Part shown: one piece after another, positions 31,561 through 42,450 of the stretch | How the letters are laid out: each line of letters starts with the position of its first letter | Position numbering within the stretch: the stretch's first letter is position 1 | Origin: Cotesia glomerata | Taxonomy: Eukaryota > Arthropoda > Insecta > Hymenoptera > Braconidae | Reading direction: 5' to 3' | Length of the DNA stretch: 64,000 nt | NCBI RefSeq assembly: GCF_020080835.1 | Contig: NC_058160.1 | Span: 21,501,152 to 21,565,151, forward strand | Position numbers and translations under genes: made by a program | The notes under the pieces: generated by a model | Databases searched by the model: none | What the model saw: the letters and a program-made list of their open reading frames with translations, nothing else | Told to the model about the DNA's origin: nothing

Positions 31561-34179
31561 TAGGGCCGAGAATTTAGTTTTTTTAAAAGAGAGAGACAGA
31601 AGATAGGCGTAGCCAAGCGTTCTGATTGGTCGTAATAAATAAATTGTTTTTTGTTTATCGCTATTAAGTGAAGACAGCAGCTTGAATAAAAAATAAAATT
31701 TAGATTGCTAATCCAACATGAAAATATAAAAAATATGTCAAAAAAAAAACAGGTTAGTTTGCAGATGTGAAGGTGCTTGTAAACAAATACAAGTCTGTGC
31801 TGCTCAGATAAATAAAGAAGAGAATTTGAAACACCGTGTTGTAACTAAAATGTTTAATGAAATGAATAAAAGTGAACAGTGACAAGCTGGCGATTTTGCT
31901 GGAGATCGCGTAAAGGAATTGCTCCCGGTCTCACTGGTAATTTTGCTGGAGATCACGCTGACGATCTCGCTGGAGATCACGCTGACGATCTTTCTGGAGG
32001 TCTCACTGGTGATCACGCTGACGATCTTTCTGGAGATCACGCTGACGATCTTTTTGGAGATCTCGCTGGAGATCACGCTGACGATCTTTCTGGAGGTCTC
32101 GCTAGTGATTACGCTGACGGTTTTTCTGGGAGTCTCGCTGGAGATCACGCTGACGATCTTTCTGGAGGTCTCGCTGGTGATTACGCTGACGGTTTTTCTG
32201 GGAGTCTCGCTGGAGATCACGCTGACTCAGCGTGATCTCCAGCGAGACCTTCAGAAATACAGTCAGCGTGATCACCAGCGAGACCTCCAGAAAGATCGTC
32301 AGCATGATCTCCAGCGAGATCGTCAGCGTGATCTCCAGCAAGACTCCCAGAAAAACCGTCAGCGTAATCACCAGCGAGATCTCCAAAAAGATCGTCAGCG
32401 TGATTTCCAGCAAGACTTCCAAAAAGATCGTCAGCGTGATGGCCAGCGAGACTTCCAGAAAGACCATCAGCGTGATTAACAGCGAGACCTCCAGAAAGAT
32501 CGTCAGCGTGATCTCCAGCGAAACCTCTAGAGAGACCGTCAGCGTGATCTCCAGCGAGACCTCCAGAATGATCGTCAGCATGATCTCCAGCGATATCGTC
32601 AGCGTGATCTCTATCTGGAGATCTCGCTGGTGATTACGCTGACGGTTTTTCTGGGAGTCTTGCTGGAGATCACGCTGACGATCTCGCTGGAGATCATGCT
32701 GACGATCTTTCTGGAGGTCTCGCTGGTGATCACGCTGACTGTATTTCTGAAGGTCTCGCTGGAGATCACGCTGAGTCAGCGTGATCTCCAGCGAGACTCC
32801 CAGAAAAACCGTCAGCGTAATCACCAGCGAGACCTCCAGAAAGATCGTCAGCGTGATCTCCAGCGAGACTCCCAGAAAAACCGTCAGCGTAATCACTAGC
32901 GAGACCTCCAGAAAGATCGTCAGCGTGATCTCCAGCGAGATCTCCAAAAAGATCGTCAGCGTGATCTCCAGAAAGATCGTCAGCGTGATCACCAGTGAGA
33001 CCTCCAGAAAGATCGTCAGCGTGATCTCCAGCGAGATCGTCAGCGTGATCTCCAGCAAGACTCCCAGAAAAACCGTCAGCGTAATCACCAGCGAGATCTC
33101 CAAAAAGATCGTCAGCGTGATTTCCAGCAAGACTTCCAAAAAGATCGTCAGCGTGATGGCCAGCGAGACTTCCAGAAAGACCATCAGCGTGATTAACAGC
33201 GAGACCTCCAGAAAGATCGTCAGCGTGATCTCCAGCGAAACCTCTAGAGAGACCGTCAACGTGATCTCCAGCGAGACCTCCAGAATGATCGTCAGCATGA
33301 TCTCCAGCGATATCGTCAGCGTGATCTCTAGCGAGACTCCCAGAAAAACCGTCAGCGTAATCACCAGCGAGACCTCCAGAAAGATCGTCAGCGTGATCTC
33401 CAGCGGGACTCTCAGAATGACTGTCAGCGTAATCTCCAGCGATACCATCACCGTGATCGCTAGCAAAATTACCAGCGAGACTGGCAGCAATACCATTAGT
33501 ACAACTTCTATAGCGAAACGACCTCCAGCGAGACCATCAGCGTGATCTCCAGCGAGACCTCCAGAAAGACCGTCAGCGTAATCTCGAGCGAAACCGTCAC
33601 TGTGATCGCTAGCAAAATTACTAGCGAGACTGGCAGCCATACCATTAGCACAACTCCCAGCAAAACGACCTCCAGTGATACCGACAGCAAAGACCTATAG
33701 AAAAACTATCAGCGTGATCTCCAGCGAGACCGTCAGCAAGATTTCTAGCGTGACCTCCAGTGAGACCTTTAAAAGACCGTCAGTGCGATCTCCAGCAAAA
33801 TTACCAGTGAGACCGGGAGCAATTCCTTTACGCGATCTCCAGCAAAATCGCCAGCTTGTCACTGTTCACTTTTATTCATTTCATTAAACATTTTAGTTAC
33901 AACACGGTGTTTCAAATTCTCTTCTTTATTTATCTGAGCAGCACAGACTTGTATTTGTTTACAAGCACCTTCACATCTGCAAACTAACCTGTTTTTTTTT
34001 GACATATTTTTTATATTTTCATGTTGGATTAGCAATCTAAATTTTATTTTTTATTCAAGCTGCTGTCTTCACTTAATAGCGATAAACAAAAAACAATTTA
34101 TTTATTACGACCAATCAGAACGCTTGGCTACGCCTATCTTCTGTCTCTCTCTTTTAAAAAAACTAAATTCTCGGCCCTA
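31561..34179. mobile_element. Foldback element built of 36-bp repeats, hAT-like ends
   Basis: Left TAGGGCCGAGAATTTAGTTT (31561) is matched by its inverse ending CTCGGCCCTA at 34179. The unique parts of the arms are about 320 bp and near identical (shared 'aagcgttctgattggtcg', 'gtgaaggtgcttgtaaacaa'). The arms then run into short tandem repeats. Both sides are flanked by ATTATTAT (31553-31560 and 34180-34187), an 8-bp direct repeat as hAT elements make, although this A/T word could match by chance. Ends starting TAGGG/CAGGG are also hAT-like. No transposase. The architecture, long inverted arms made partly of short tandem repeats, resembles Drosophila foldback elements. Confidence 0.8.
31886..33865. 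repeat. 36-bp tandem repeat array with alternating orientation
   Basis: The unit is 36 bp, for example 'gatcacgctgacgatctt' followed by 'tctggaggtctcgctggt', with 24-bp variants. Orientation switches at 32226, about 32610 and 32775, giving four blocks (forward, reverse, forward, reverse). The centres at 32226 and 32775 are perfect local palindromes around 'cacgctga-c-tcagcgtg'. A segment of about 300 bp at 32312-32610 is repeated almost exactly at 33022-33331. Because 36 is divisible by three, long open frames of 12-residue repeats appear in several frames on both strands. They follow from the repeat and need not be genes. Confidence 0.9.
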
Positions 34180-34187
34180 ATTATTAT

Positions 34188-35082
34188 CAATATTATTTAT
34201 TAATTTTAAATCAAACAAAATAGTTTTTGAAGTGAGAAATTTTTCTTGTTCGAGAACTTTTCTGCCTGACTCAAGATCACCAAACTCTCCAAAATAATTT
34301 CATTGGTTGAAAATTTTCATAATCTATTTCCCTTTACCTCGAAATTAAAATTTAAAATAATTTTATAAGACAAATTATAACTTTAATGTAAATTATAACA
34401 TACACAAATTAGTAAAATTTTTGAAAATATTTATAATTGAATCATTATTTATCATATGTTATAAATCGAGGCTGTATTCTAAACTAAAAAATTATTGTTG
34501 AAATTGTCAATTACTGATGCACCACATAAATTATATTGCTACTGAAGTACATAGAAAATATAACCAATTGTAATTGTAATTGCAATAGCTGGTATTACAA
34601 CCTTGTGGTTGAGGTTACAACTTAATGTGATCCTATATCTTACTCGATTTTGTGGCTTTCCTAACTGCAGCTTTACTCAATATAATGGAGACTGTTCCAT
34701 TGTGCTATACCAGTACTATTATTGTCCAACATTGTGATCGTTTAAATACTAATATAGGAACAATTAACAAACTTTACAAATAGAAATTTTCCCTATAGAA
34801 ATGACCGTCGAAACTCACATGGCTTGTTATGTGTGTCACTTTTCGTGCAAGAAGTATCAGCTACTCCACGATAATATTAAAAGCAGAGCGAGCGTGTCGT
34901 GAGCAAGAACTAAACGGTTTGAAGCTTTTATAGTGTAACTTGATATATGGCACATTCTTAAAAAGTTACGGTCCCCGCCATTGTACTTGTAATTCAGTGT
35001 GAAAATGTTGGACACGGAAGGTTGAGGGTCACTTCAAGTATTAATGTTTAACTTTAAGTAATGGTTATTATTTATACTTAAT
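34188..35082. other. AT-rich non-coding DNA
   Basis: No supported gene or repeat boundary. Confidence 0.5.
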
Positions 35083-35204
35083 ATCCCTGATAAAAAAAAG
35101 TATTGAGACAAAGAAAAAAGTATTGAAAAGTATTGGTTTTCTAGTCAATCCAATACTTTTCAATACTTTTTTCTTTGTCTCAATACTTTTTTTTATTCAG
35201 GGAT
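35083..35204. mobile_element. MITE, about 122 bp, perfect-hairpin type
   Basis: The ends ATCCCTGATAAAAAAAAGTA and the inverse of ATCCCTGAATAAAAAAAAGT are followed by paired 'ttgagacaaagaaaaaagta' arms meeting near 35143. Almost the whole element forms one stem. Confidence 0.7.
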
Positions 35205-35376
35205 CCGCATCATGGCGATTTATGCAGGGAGATACTATTTTAAGATTAGATCTACTATTATAAATACGATGTAATAAAAAATAATTATAGAACTTAGAGA
35301 CTGACGGTTTTTTTTAGTTAAATCTTTTGTTGTGAATAGAAAAAAAATTCTTACGTTGCTAATTTAATTTCAGTAA

Positions 35377-36169
35377 TTACATCGCGTGCTTAAAGGTAAA
35401 AGGGCTTATAGCTAAGGGTTAATAGGAATTTGTGCTGAAAGAGCGTATAAAAAAATTTTTTTTTGCCATTCGGTTTGAAATTGTCTGAAACGTAAAAATC
35501 TATGAAAAAAAAATTTGGTATTCTAAAGCTGAAAGGGCGTATATCTCAAGACATACGCCCTTTCAGCTTTAAGAAAAGTACTACTTAAAGGTAAAAGGGG
35601 GCATAAAAAAAATTGTAATTTTGATTCCAAATGTTGAATAATAGTTTCACAAGACAAGTTATACTAAAATAACAGCCTCATATACAAAGTTTGATATAAA
35701 CTAACAGAAAATAAATCAATCAAAAACAAATTACGTAAAAATTAAGTGATTAATTTAAAGTAAAAACTACGTCAATAATTAAATCACGCGTACTTTATTG
35801 TTTTTTGAATATATTTCCTTTTTTAACTTTAAAAAATTGTATAGTTGAGATTTTACGCCGCTACTACCACAGAAAGTTTTTTTTCAAATTTTTAAACTAC
35901 AAATATGTTCTTTTGTAAACTGGCCGAAAAAAAAACTATACACCCTTTCACCTTTAGATCACCAAAATTTCGATTTCTTAAAAGTAAAAGGGCGTATAAT
36001 TAAAGTCATACGCCCTTTTACCTTTATAATTTTTTTTTTTCAATTTTAAGCGTAGTGTGTCTACTATTCGATTGGCAATAAAAAAAAAGTATACGCCCTT
36101 TTACCTTTGCAGAGGTAAAAGGGCGCATAAATTGTTATAAGCCCTTTTACCTTTAGGCACTCGATGTAA
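35377..36169. mobile_element. TIR element with repeated AAAGGTAAAAGGGC motifs
   Basis: The left end TTACATCGCGTGCTTAAAGG (35377) is matched by the inverse of TTACATCGAGTGCCTAAAGG ending at 36169. The repeat then continues as TAAAAGGGCTTATA, giving about 34 bp in all. The motif 'aaaggtaaaagggcgtata' recurs about eight times in both orientations (near 35392, 35532, 35566, 35587, 35940, 35985, 36020, 36095 and 36113), forming several internal hairpins. No coding capacity. Confidence 0.75.
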
Positions 36170-37307
36170 GAAAGACGATTGAAATTAGAAAGATTGTCCG
36201 ACTTCGAGAAGTTGAAAAAAATGCACAACTTGAACCACTTTGTTAATTATATTGAAATAATGATCATTTTATAAATGATATTTTTGAAAATAATACACAA
36301 CTTGAACCGCTTTGCTAATTATAGTGGAATCATGATCATTTTATAAATGATGTTTTTATAAAATACACCACAAATCACTCTTCTGAAATATGGTTATCCA
36401 TTTGTGTAATTTTCTCTGCGTGCTGTGCTGAATAAACTGGAGACTTGAGATACAGAAAGGTAATGGATTAAATAATTATCTAAGTGATTAATCGGGTGAA
36501 TTATAAAAATTAATACTAAAGTGCCAATGATTTATATTAAACAAGTGTTACAGAGTAGCAAGTGTCTTAATTTTAAGCGTGTTTTAAAAATCAACACACC
36601 CATATACTTAACGGATTGATAGATCACTCTTCTCTCATCACGAATTCATGATAAGGGATTATATTAACTGCTATTCATTTATATACCGCCTATATATGGT
36701 TACACGGATATAAATATGTTTGTATGTATGTGATAGTGGCACAACCTACCTGTATACCTGTATATATAAATGTAGATTTAATATCGGCAAATACTCGTAC
36801 TAATATATAACACAGAGAGAGAGAGTTTGGTTGTATAAACAGCGTCAAGTTTGACACGCCCTCTTTTTCAGACCGTCATTGGTAATTTTTCAACGGGATC
36901 CAATTGATCGTAATACCAGTTTGTAAAGCTAAAAAAGTAAGTCGCGACTCAAATCACGTTTCAATATTATCATTTGTAATACTTAGAAAACCAATAGGGT
37001 TGCTTTTTTATGTATTTATATAACTTTGAATCGAAAATTCATGGAAAGTCAGACTGAGTAAAATTGAAACTCAGGAAATAATGCGGATATCAAGTTTAAA
37101 AAAAGCTCATATACTTTGTTTCAATTAAAATTTAAAAGAAGTTTTTTTGGTTTTCATAATAGAAGAAGTTCTAGGTTATCGTTTTAAAAGTTGTACTCTG
37201 CGTCGACTTAATACAAAATTAAAATCCTTAAAAAAACAATTTCCAAAAATTTTCTATTCATACTTTTTTAAGCTTAACATTTAAATTCAGAAAAAGTTTA
37301 CCTATAA
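36170..37307. other. Non-coding DNA
   Basis: No supported gene. It contains the tandem duplication listed at 36222-36362 and a short (AG)n at about 36813-36825. Confidence 0.5.
36222..36362. repeat. Tandem duplication of about 70 bp
   Basis: Two adjacent units share 'gcacaacttgaacc'-type sequence and 'atgatcattttataaatgat'. They differ at several positions, so the duplication is not recent. Confidence 0.75.
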
Positions 37308-37430
37308 TGGTGGTATAGCTCAATGGATATGAATAAGTGAAAGGAAATTCGTGATCGTGACAGGAGGAGAGCTTAACTGGACAGAGAGCTTTGACGGGTA
37401 ATCGAACGACGTGGGTTTGAGTCAGCGTTT
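37308..37430 (+). repeat. tRNA-like SINE head
   Basis: An A-box-like TGGTATAGCTCAATGGAT (about 37311-37328) and a B-box-like GTGGGTTTGAGTCAG (about 37411-37425) are present. The spacing between boxes is longer than in a standard tRNA, so this is at best a SINE head or a tRNA pseudogene with an insertion. Confidence 0.4.
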
Positions 37431-38914
37431 GAATTTTTTCTCAATTTATCTATGTAACTTTTTATTGAGGGGATCCTTCTTTTCACTCATTTTAGTTTAT
37501 TTACCATTTAAAATGCTTCATGTGTTACACTCGAAGAACAAAATAAATCAAGGGACAGGGGGGGAGGGGGGGTAAAGTTAACTCGGTCAAAGAACAGCAA
37601 ATTTTTATGAATTTTTTTTCAAGAATATGGTTATTATAATTTTGTTTATTAATAAAGAATTTCGCAAAGTGACATTTTAAAAGTATTCTGTCGAATTTTC
37701 ATTTAAAAATATGAAGAAAAAAGTTGACAGCGATGAAAGAAAAATATTAATGATGCAAGAAAATTATTTTGAAGAAGATCAATTACCTTGATTCAAGAAT
37801 TTCTCATCTTAAAACTCATTTTCTTGGAGAAAAAGAATTCTACGCCTTCAATATTTGATGCACTGAAAAAGAAAAATTAACTTAATTCAAGGGAAAAATT
37901 CTTGAACCAAGAGAATAATTCTGAATAGTTTCATTGCCATGACTCAAGACGAAAAATTTTTGAATCAAGTAAAATTTATTTAAATAAAAAAAAATTTATT
38001 AGTTCAAGATAGTGTTGTAAAATATTTGGAGATAAAGGATTTTTTAATTTAAATCATTTATTGTTGTCGATATTTAGAATAAAATTTTTCTCGAGAAATT
38101 TTAAAAAATAGAGAAGTTCTATATAGAACTGCTCCATACCTTTGTTAAAAAATTATGCATTAACATATTAAAGTAAAATTCTTATGAAAATTATATTTTT
38201 TCCGATTTTTGTTATAATTGGAAATCGATTTGATGCTTATCAAAATATATTAACCATTAACTAGAAAAAACAAAAAAAAAATAATTGTCCATTAGCGATG
38301 CTCTTGAAAAGAAAGAATTCTTGATTTCTAGTTAATTAAGTTTTAAAAGTTCGGAAACTAAAACATCTTAAGATCGTTGGGTCTCAAATAAAAAAGTAAT
38401 AATTCTGAGCGCACGCACTTCGATTTCATTCCTTATTGATTTATTCTTCTTGAATTTGTTTTATTACTTTATAAATACTTGGCTATTTTTTATTAATTCG
38501 ACTCAAAATAACATTTATCAACCCTCGTTATAAATTTTTCATAACTTAAGAGCATAAAAAAGTTTAAGGCTAAATCAAATTATTGCAACATTATTCAATT
38601 ATTCAGTCAATTGCCCATTAAAATTCCAGTGAGTCTGAATCGATACAAACATCAATACAAAAATCGATACAAAAATCAGAATTGAAAGCTTAAATTTTAA
38701 TGGAATTATTTGTTTAGTATATGGAACTATGTATTGCTGGAGGGCCTGGCTAATAATTTTTGAACTTGACAAAACTAGTAATTTTTGTGAAATTAAATTT
38801 TTTTTTAAGTTCCCATTATTTCATCCGAAAAATACTATATATTAAAAGATTGTTAATTATTGGAGTAACAGACTCTTAGATATAAAAAGAGAATGTTTTA
38901 TGGTAATCACAAAA
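37431..38914. other. AT-rich non-coding DNA
   Basis: No supported gene. About 37861-37990 has 'ttaacttaattcaagg' and 'cttgaaccaag' words like the MITE at 14982, probably a decayed relative with only its left end preserved. Confidence 0.5.
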
Positions 38915-39082
38915 TACCCACTGGAGTAAAAAAAATGATATAGAATTCTATATGATTCATATATAATTTTATATGAATTATATATTATATATACATCTAT
39001 ATAATTATAAATAAATTACATATGCTTCTATATAATTAGATATAAATCATATATAATGAAATATAGTTTTTTTTACTGGGTA
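38915..39082. mobile_element. MITE, about 168 bp, TACCCA ends
   Basis: Left TACCCACTGGAGTAAAAAAA and right TTTTTTTTACTGGGTA are inverted with a small offset. The interior consists of 'tatatgattcatatataat' words. It is similar in design to 18920-19213. Confidence 0.6.
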
Positions 39083-39090
39083 TGCCTTTA

Positions 39091-39460
39091 TATGAGTACA
39101 TAAGACTACTTATGTGCTGATAAGTATATCAGACTATATGAATCCATATCAAGTTATATCAACCCTGATCAGGGATTTTTTTTTCAAGTTTTTCAAAGTA
39201 TATATAACTTTATATCAGGGCATATCAGGACCTATTAAAAAATAATGTAAAATTAGATATGAGCATATCAAGCTATATCAAGTCTGATATAAACATATCA
39301 AATTGATAAGGCTTGATCAGGCCTGATATGGCCAATTTTCATATCAGGCCATATCAAAAATTAAATATGGGCATATCAGATCATATCAGGCCAGATATGA
39401 ACATATCAACAATTTTTATATGGCCTTATCAGCTCATATCAAGCCTGATCAGAATATTCT
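39091..39460. repeat. Cluster of degenerate 'atatcaggcc' words
   Basis: Short words such as 'atatcaggcc', 'gcctgatatgg', 'catatcaagc' and 'cctgatcagg' recur more than fifteen times in both orientations. Many are palindromic or nearly so. No fixed period is visible. Confidence 0.6.
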
Positions 39461-39669
39461 TTCACGGGAAACGAGTACCGAGCCAACAAGCTATTGCCAG
39501 CCATAATTATCAAGTGAAATATAATTTTAATTTAAACAATTTTTAAAACTTTTGAACTGAAATTTTCAATATCAATAAAACAATTCACTTGAATCAAGAT
39601 ATTCGTCACCTCCTAAGAATGTTCTTGAGCAAAGATAATTTTTTTTTTTTTTTAGTACACATTTCGACT

Positions 39670-39848
39670 TACACTGATAGAAGGATTTTTTTGCAATTAA
39701 AAAGATTTCTTTGTATTTAAGAAATCATTTCTTAAATACTAAGAAAAATTTTTTAAATACTAAGAAATGATGTTTAAGAAATGATTTCTTAAATACAAAA
39801 AAATCTTCTTAAAAATCTTAAATACTAAAAAATCCTTCTAACAGTGTA
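39670..39848. mobile_element. MITE, about 179 bp, TACACTG ends
   Basis: Left TACACTGATAGAAGGATTTT and right AAAATCCTTCTAACAGTGTA are inverted. The interior alternates 'tttaagaaatcatttcttaa' palindromes. A TA target duplication is likely. Confidence 0.7.
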
Positions 39849-40872
39849 CTTTTCCGAGACACATAATTGATTTCTGATGATTATAATGAAGATGCTGTCA
39901 AATATAATAATCCGATAAAAGTGATTATCATGATGGTGATAGTAGTAAATAGCGAGAAAAGGAATAATAAAATGTGTCGATAAAACGATTAAATCGATGA
40001 GTCTTATTAAGATTAATATCTTAAGTTTACGAAAGATTAGTTATAGTCTCACATGACAAGAGCTCTCCATACCAGACATGTAAATATATCTGTATCTATT
40101 TGTATCTATCTAACGTGTTATGTGCTATGTGTGCAAGTTGTAAGGATAAATGTATAGAAAATCGCCTCCAGTGATATTGACAAGCAGGAAATGATGAGTG
40201 ACGCAACGCAATAATAAATATAACCAACACACTTTCTCTGTAGTAGATATGTACAGTTATATTGTATCTTATATCTTATTTAAACTTGTATCACCGTGTA
40301 TAAATATATGTATAGCAAACTAACTAGTTGGTGCCTTTACTTATAATGGTAAAGTTCTCTATTACTATGTATTAATTTATTCGTCCATAATCAAGGTGTC
40401 TCATCGGTGGTACACACGATTATGTACATGTCTATGTATATTATATCAGCATGAAGCACCAAAGAGTTCATTTAACAGTAGACCACATTGAGCAGTCTAT
40501 TAGACTCGGGTATACTACGTTTGCACATCATATATTCTCTAATAACATTAATTTACATATATCTATGCATATTATACACACACGGTACAAAATTAACGCA
40601 ATGTTTTTTGTGAAATTTTTTTGCTTACTATTTATGTTATTTTAATGCAACCTAATCTTGATAAAAAGAAAAAAAAAAAAAAAAAGATGAATTGAGTGTA
40701 ATTAACAATTTAAAAAATTTTTAATAATTTCAAAGTTTTAGAAGACCCGAAAAAAAATTGTAAAATTTAAATAAAAATACTTTTTCTTCGTGAATATTAA
40801 TAATAAAGGAATCAATAAATTTTAAATGAGTTTACGTTCAAGTAAATAAATAATTAAAAAAAAAAAAAATTA
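39849..40872. other. AT-rich non-coding DNA
   Basis: No supported gene. The open frame of 64 codons at 40451-40645 has no recognisable domain. Confidence 0.5.
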
Positions 40873-41907
40873 GGAAAACGGTTGACCTTAAAGGCCATCC
40901 CTGTAACTTCCCGCTGATTCCGTTAATACATGGCCGTTTTTTTTGAGCTCTTGGAGCTCAAAAATACAATTTGTGTGTTGTTTTGAGTTCTCCGAGCTCA
41001 AAACGATACCTTTTCTATGCTTTTGAGCTTTTGAGCTCAAAAGTCTGATAGAAGTTTCATAGAACATTATTTTTTGAATTTTCAAACCGCAATAACTTTT
41101 GAATGAATGAACCGATTTTTACGCGGTTGGCGGCATTCTACGCAGTTTTTTAAGCCTCATAAAGAATTTCTAAGTTTTAATTGGTCAAACTAGAAATTTC
41201 GGAGTAACTCCGAAAAAACACTTTTTTTGGTTTTCTTTCGTTCACGATATCTCTCGAACGAATCAACCGACTTTGACCGGATTGGCGGCGATCGACGTGG
41301 TTTTTCAAGGTTGAGAGCTGATTAGTTTTTGGAATTGATCGGTAGAGCCGTTTAAAAGTTATTCCAAGAAAACCACTTCTGAAAAAATTTTTTTTCCTAT
41401 TTTTTTTTAGATTTCTCCAAATTTCTCAAAATCTATCGGTCCGAATCGGTTCAAATTTTCAGGAATTCTAAGTTTGGTGAAGCCTTTTCGAATGGCACCA
41501 ACCGCGATGAAATCGGTTCAACCGTTCAAAAGTTATGAGAGGTTTACATACTGATGGAAAATTTCGGAGTTATTACAAAAAAACACTTTTTTCGATTTTT
41601 TTCGACAACGATATCTCACGAACGCATCAACCGATTCTGACGCTCTATGTGGCGATCGATGTGGGATTTCAAGGTTAAGAACTGATTAGTTTTTGAAGTT
41701 GATCGGTTCAGCCAATTCGGAGATATTTAAAAAAAATGAAAAAAAAAAACAACTTTTTTTGTCACTTTTTTTTCACTTTTTTGTAATTTCTCGAAATCTA
41801 CTGGTCCGAATCGGTTTCAACTTACAAGAAATCTAAGTTTGGCGAAGCCCTTCCGAATGACACCAACCGCGATAAAATCGGTCGAGCCGTTCAAAAGTAA
41901 CGAGTAG

Positions 41908-41910
<3 letters not shown>

Positions 41911-41956
<46 letters not shown>
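41911..41956. repeat. (AC)n, left half of the split microsatellite
   Basis: 23 AC units ending exactly where the GC-rich 5' untranslated region starts. Confidence 0.9.
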
Positions 41957-41958
<2 letters not shown>

Positions 41959-42450
41959 GGGGCAGAAGAGATACTGCTACCGGGCGCGTCTCCCCGAGCG
42001 GATGGGAGAACGCTCGCTGTCCTTGGATGACACTTAATCTCTTAGTTGATGAGGTACAGCGGGTAGGAGCCAAGCAAAATAACCAAACAAAATAAGCTCC
42101 CGTGGACAAAACTCCCTTTTAATGGGTTGGTCACACTAACTGACCTAGCAAGACGATTGGTTCCTGCTGTAACTCACTGGGAGTGTCCGGAACCTGTATC
42201 GTAGTTTCCGACGATGCAGGCCACGGCTGATGTGAGCTTGCTCTGCCGAGGTGAAAGTTGCAGCAGTGGATCAGGAGCCAGCCACTTCGGGCCTTGATCA
42301 GGAAGTACGCAGTGAGTGCTAGAGATCGGAATCTTCACCGCTCCGAGCGAGTCTAGTCCGTCCGTGTATTCCGGGACTGGCTAAGTGTCGGCTAGGCCTC
42401 AGGGAACTGGGGTAGGAGTACTATCTCCGAGGGTACACCCGTTCCTAGTT
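41957..42450 (+). promoter_or_regulatory. 5' untranslated region of the R1-clade element
   Basis: GC-rich leader starting TCGGGGCAGAAGAGATACTG immediately after the AC tract and ending at the ORF1 ATG (42451). Non-LTR elements of this clade usually carry an internal promoter here. No specific promoter motif is identified. Confidence 0.5.

Noticed and set aside
32102..33640. 512-codon minus-strand open frame and overlapping plus-strand frames in the repeat array
   Set aside because: They are by-products of a stop-free 36-bp unit. No start context, domain or splice evidence supports them as genes.
31886..33865. 36-bp repeats resembling a CRISPR array
   Set aside because: Units are contiguous without unique spacers, alternate in orientation, and lie in a eukaryotic foldback element.
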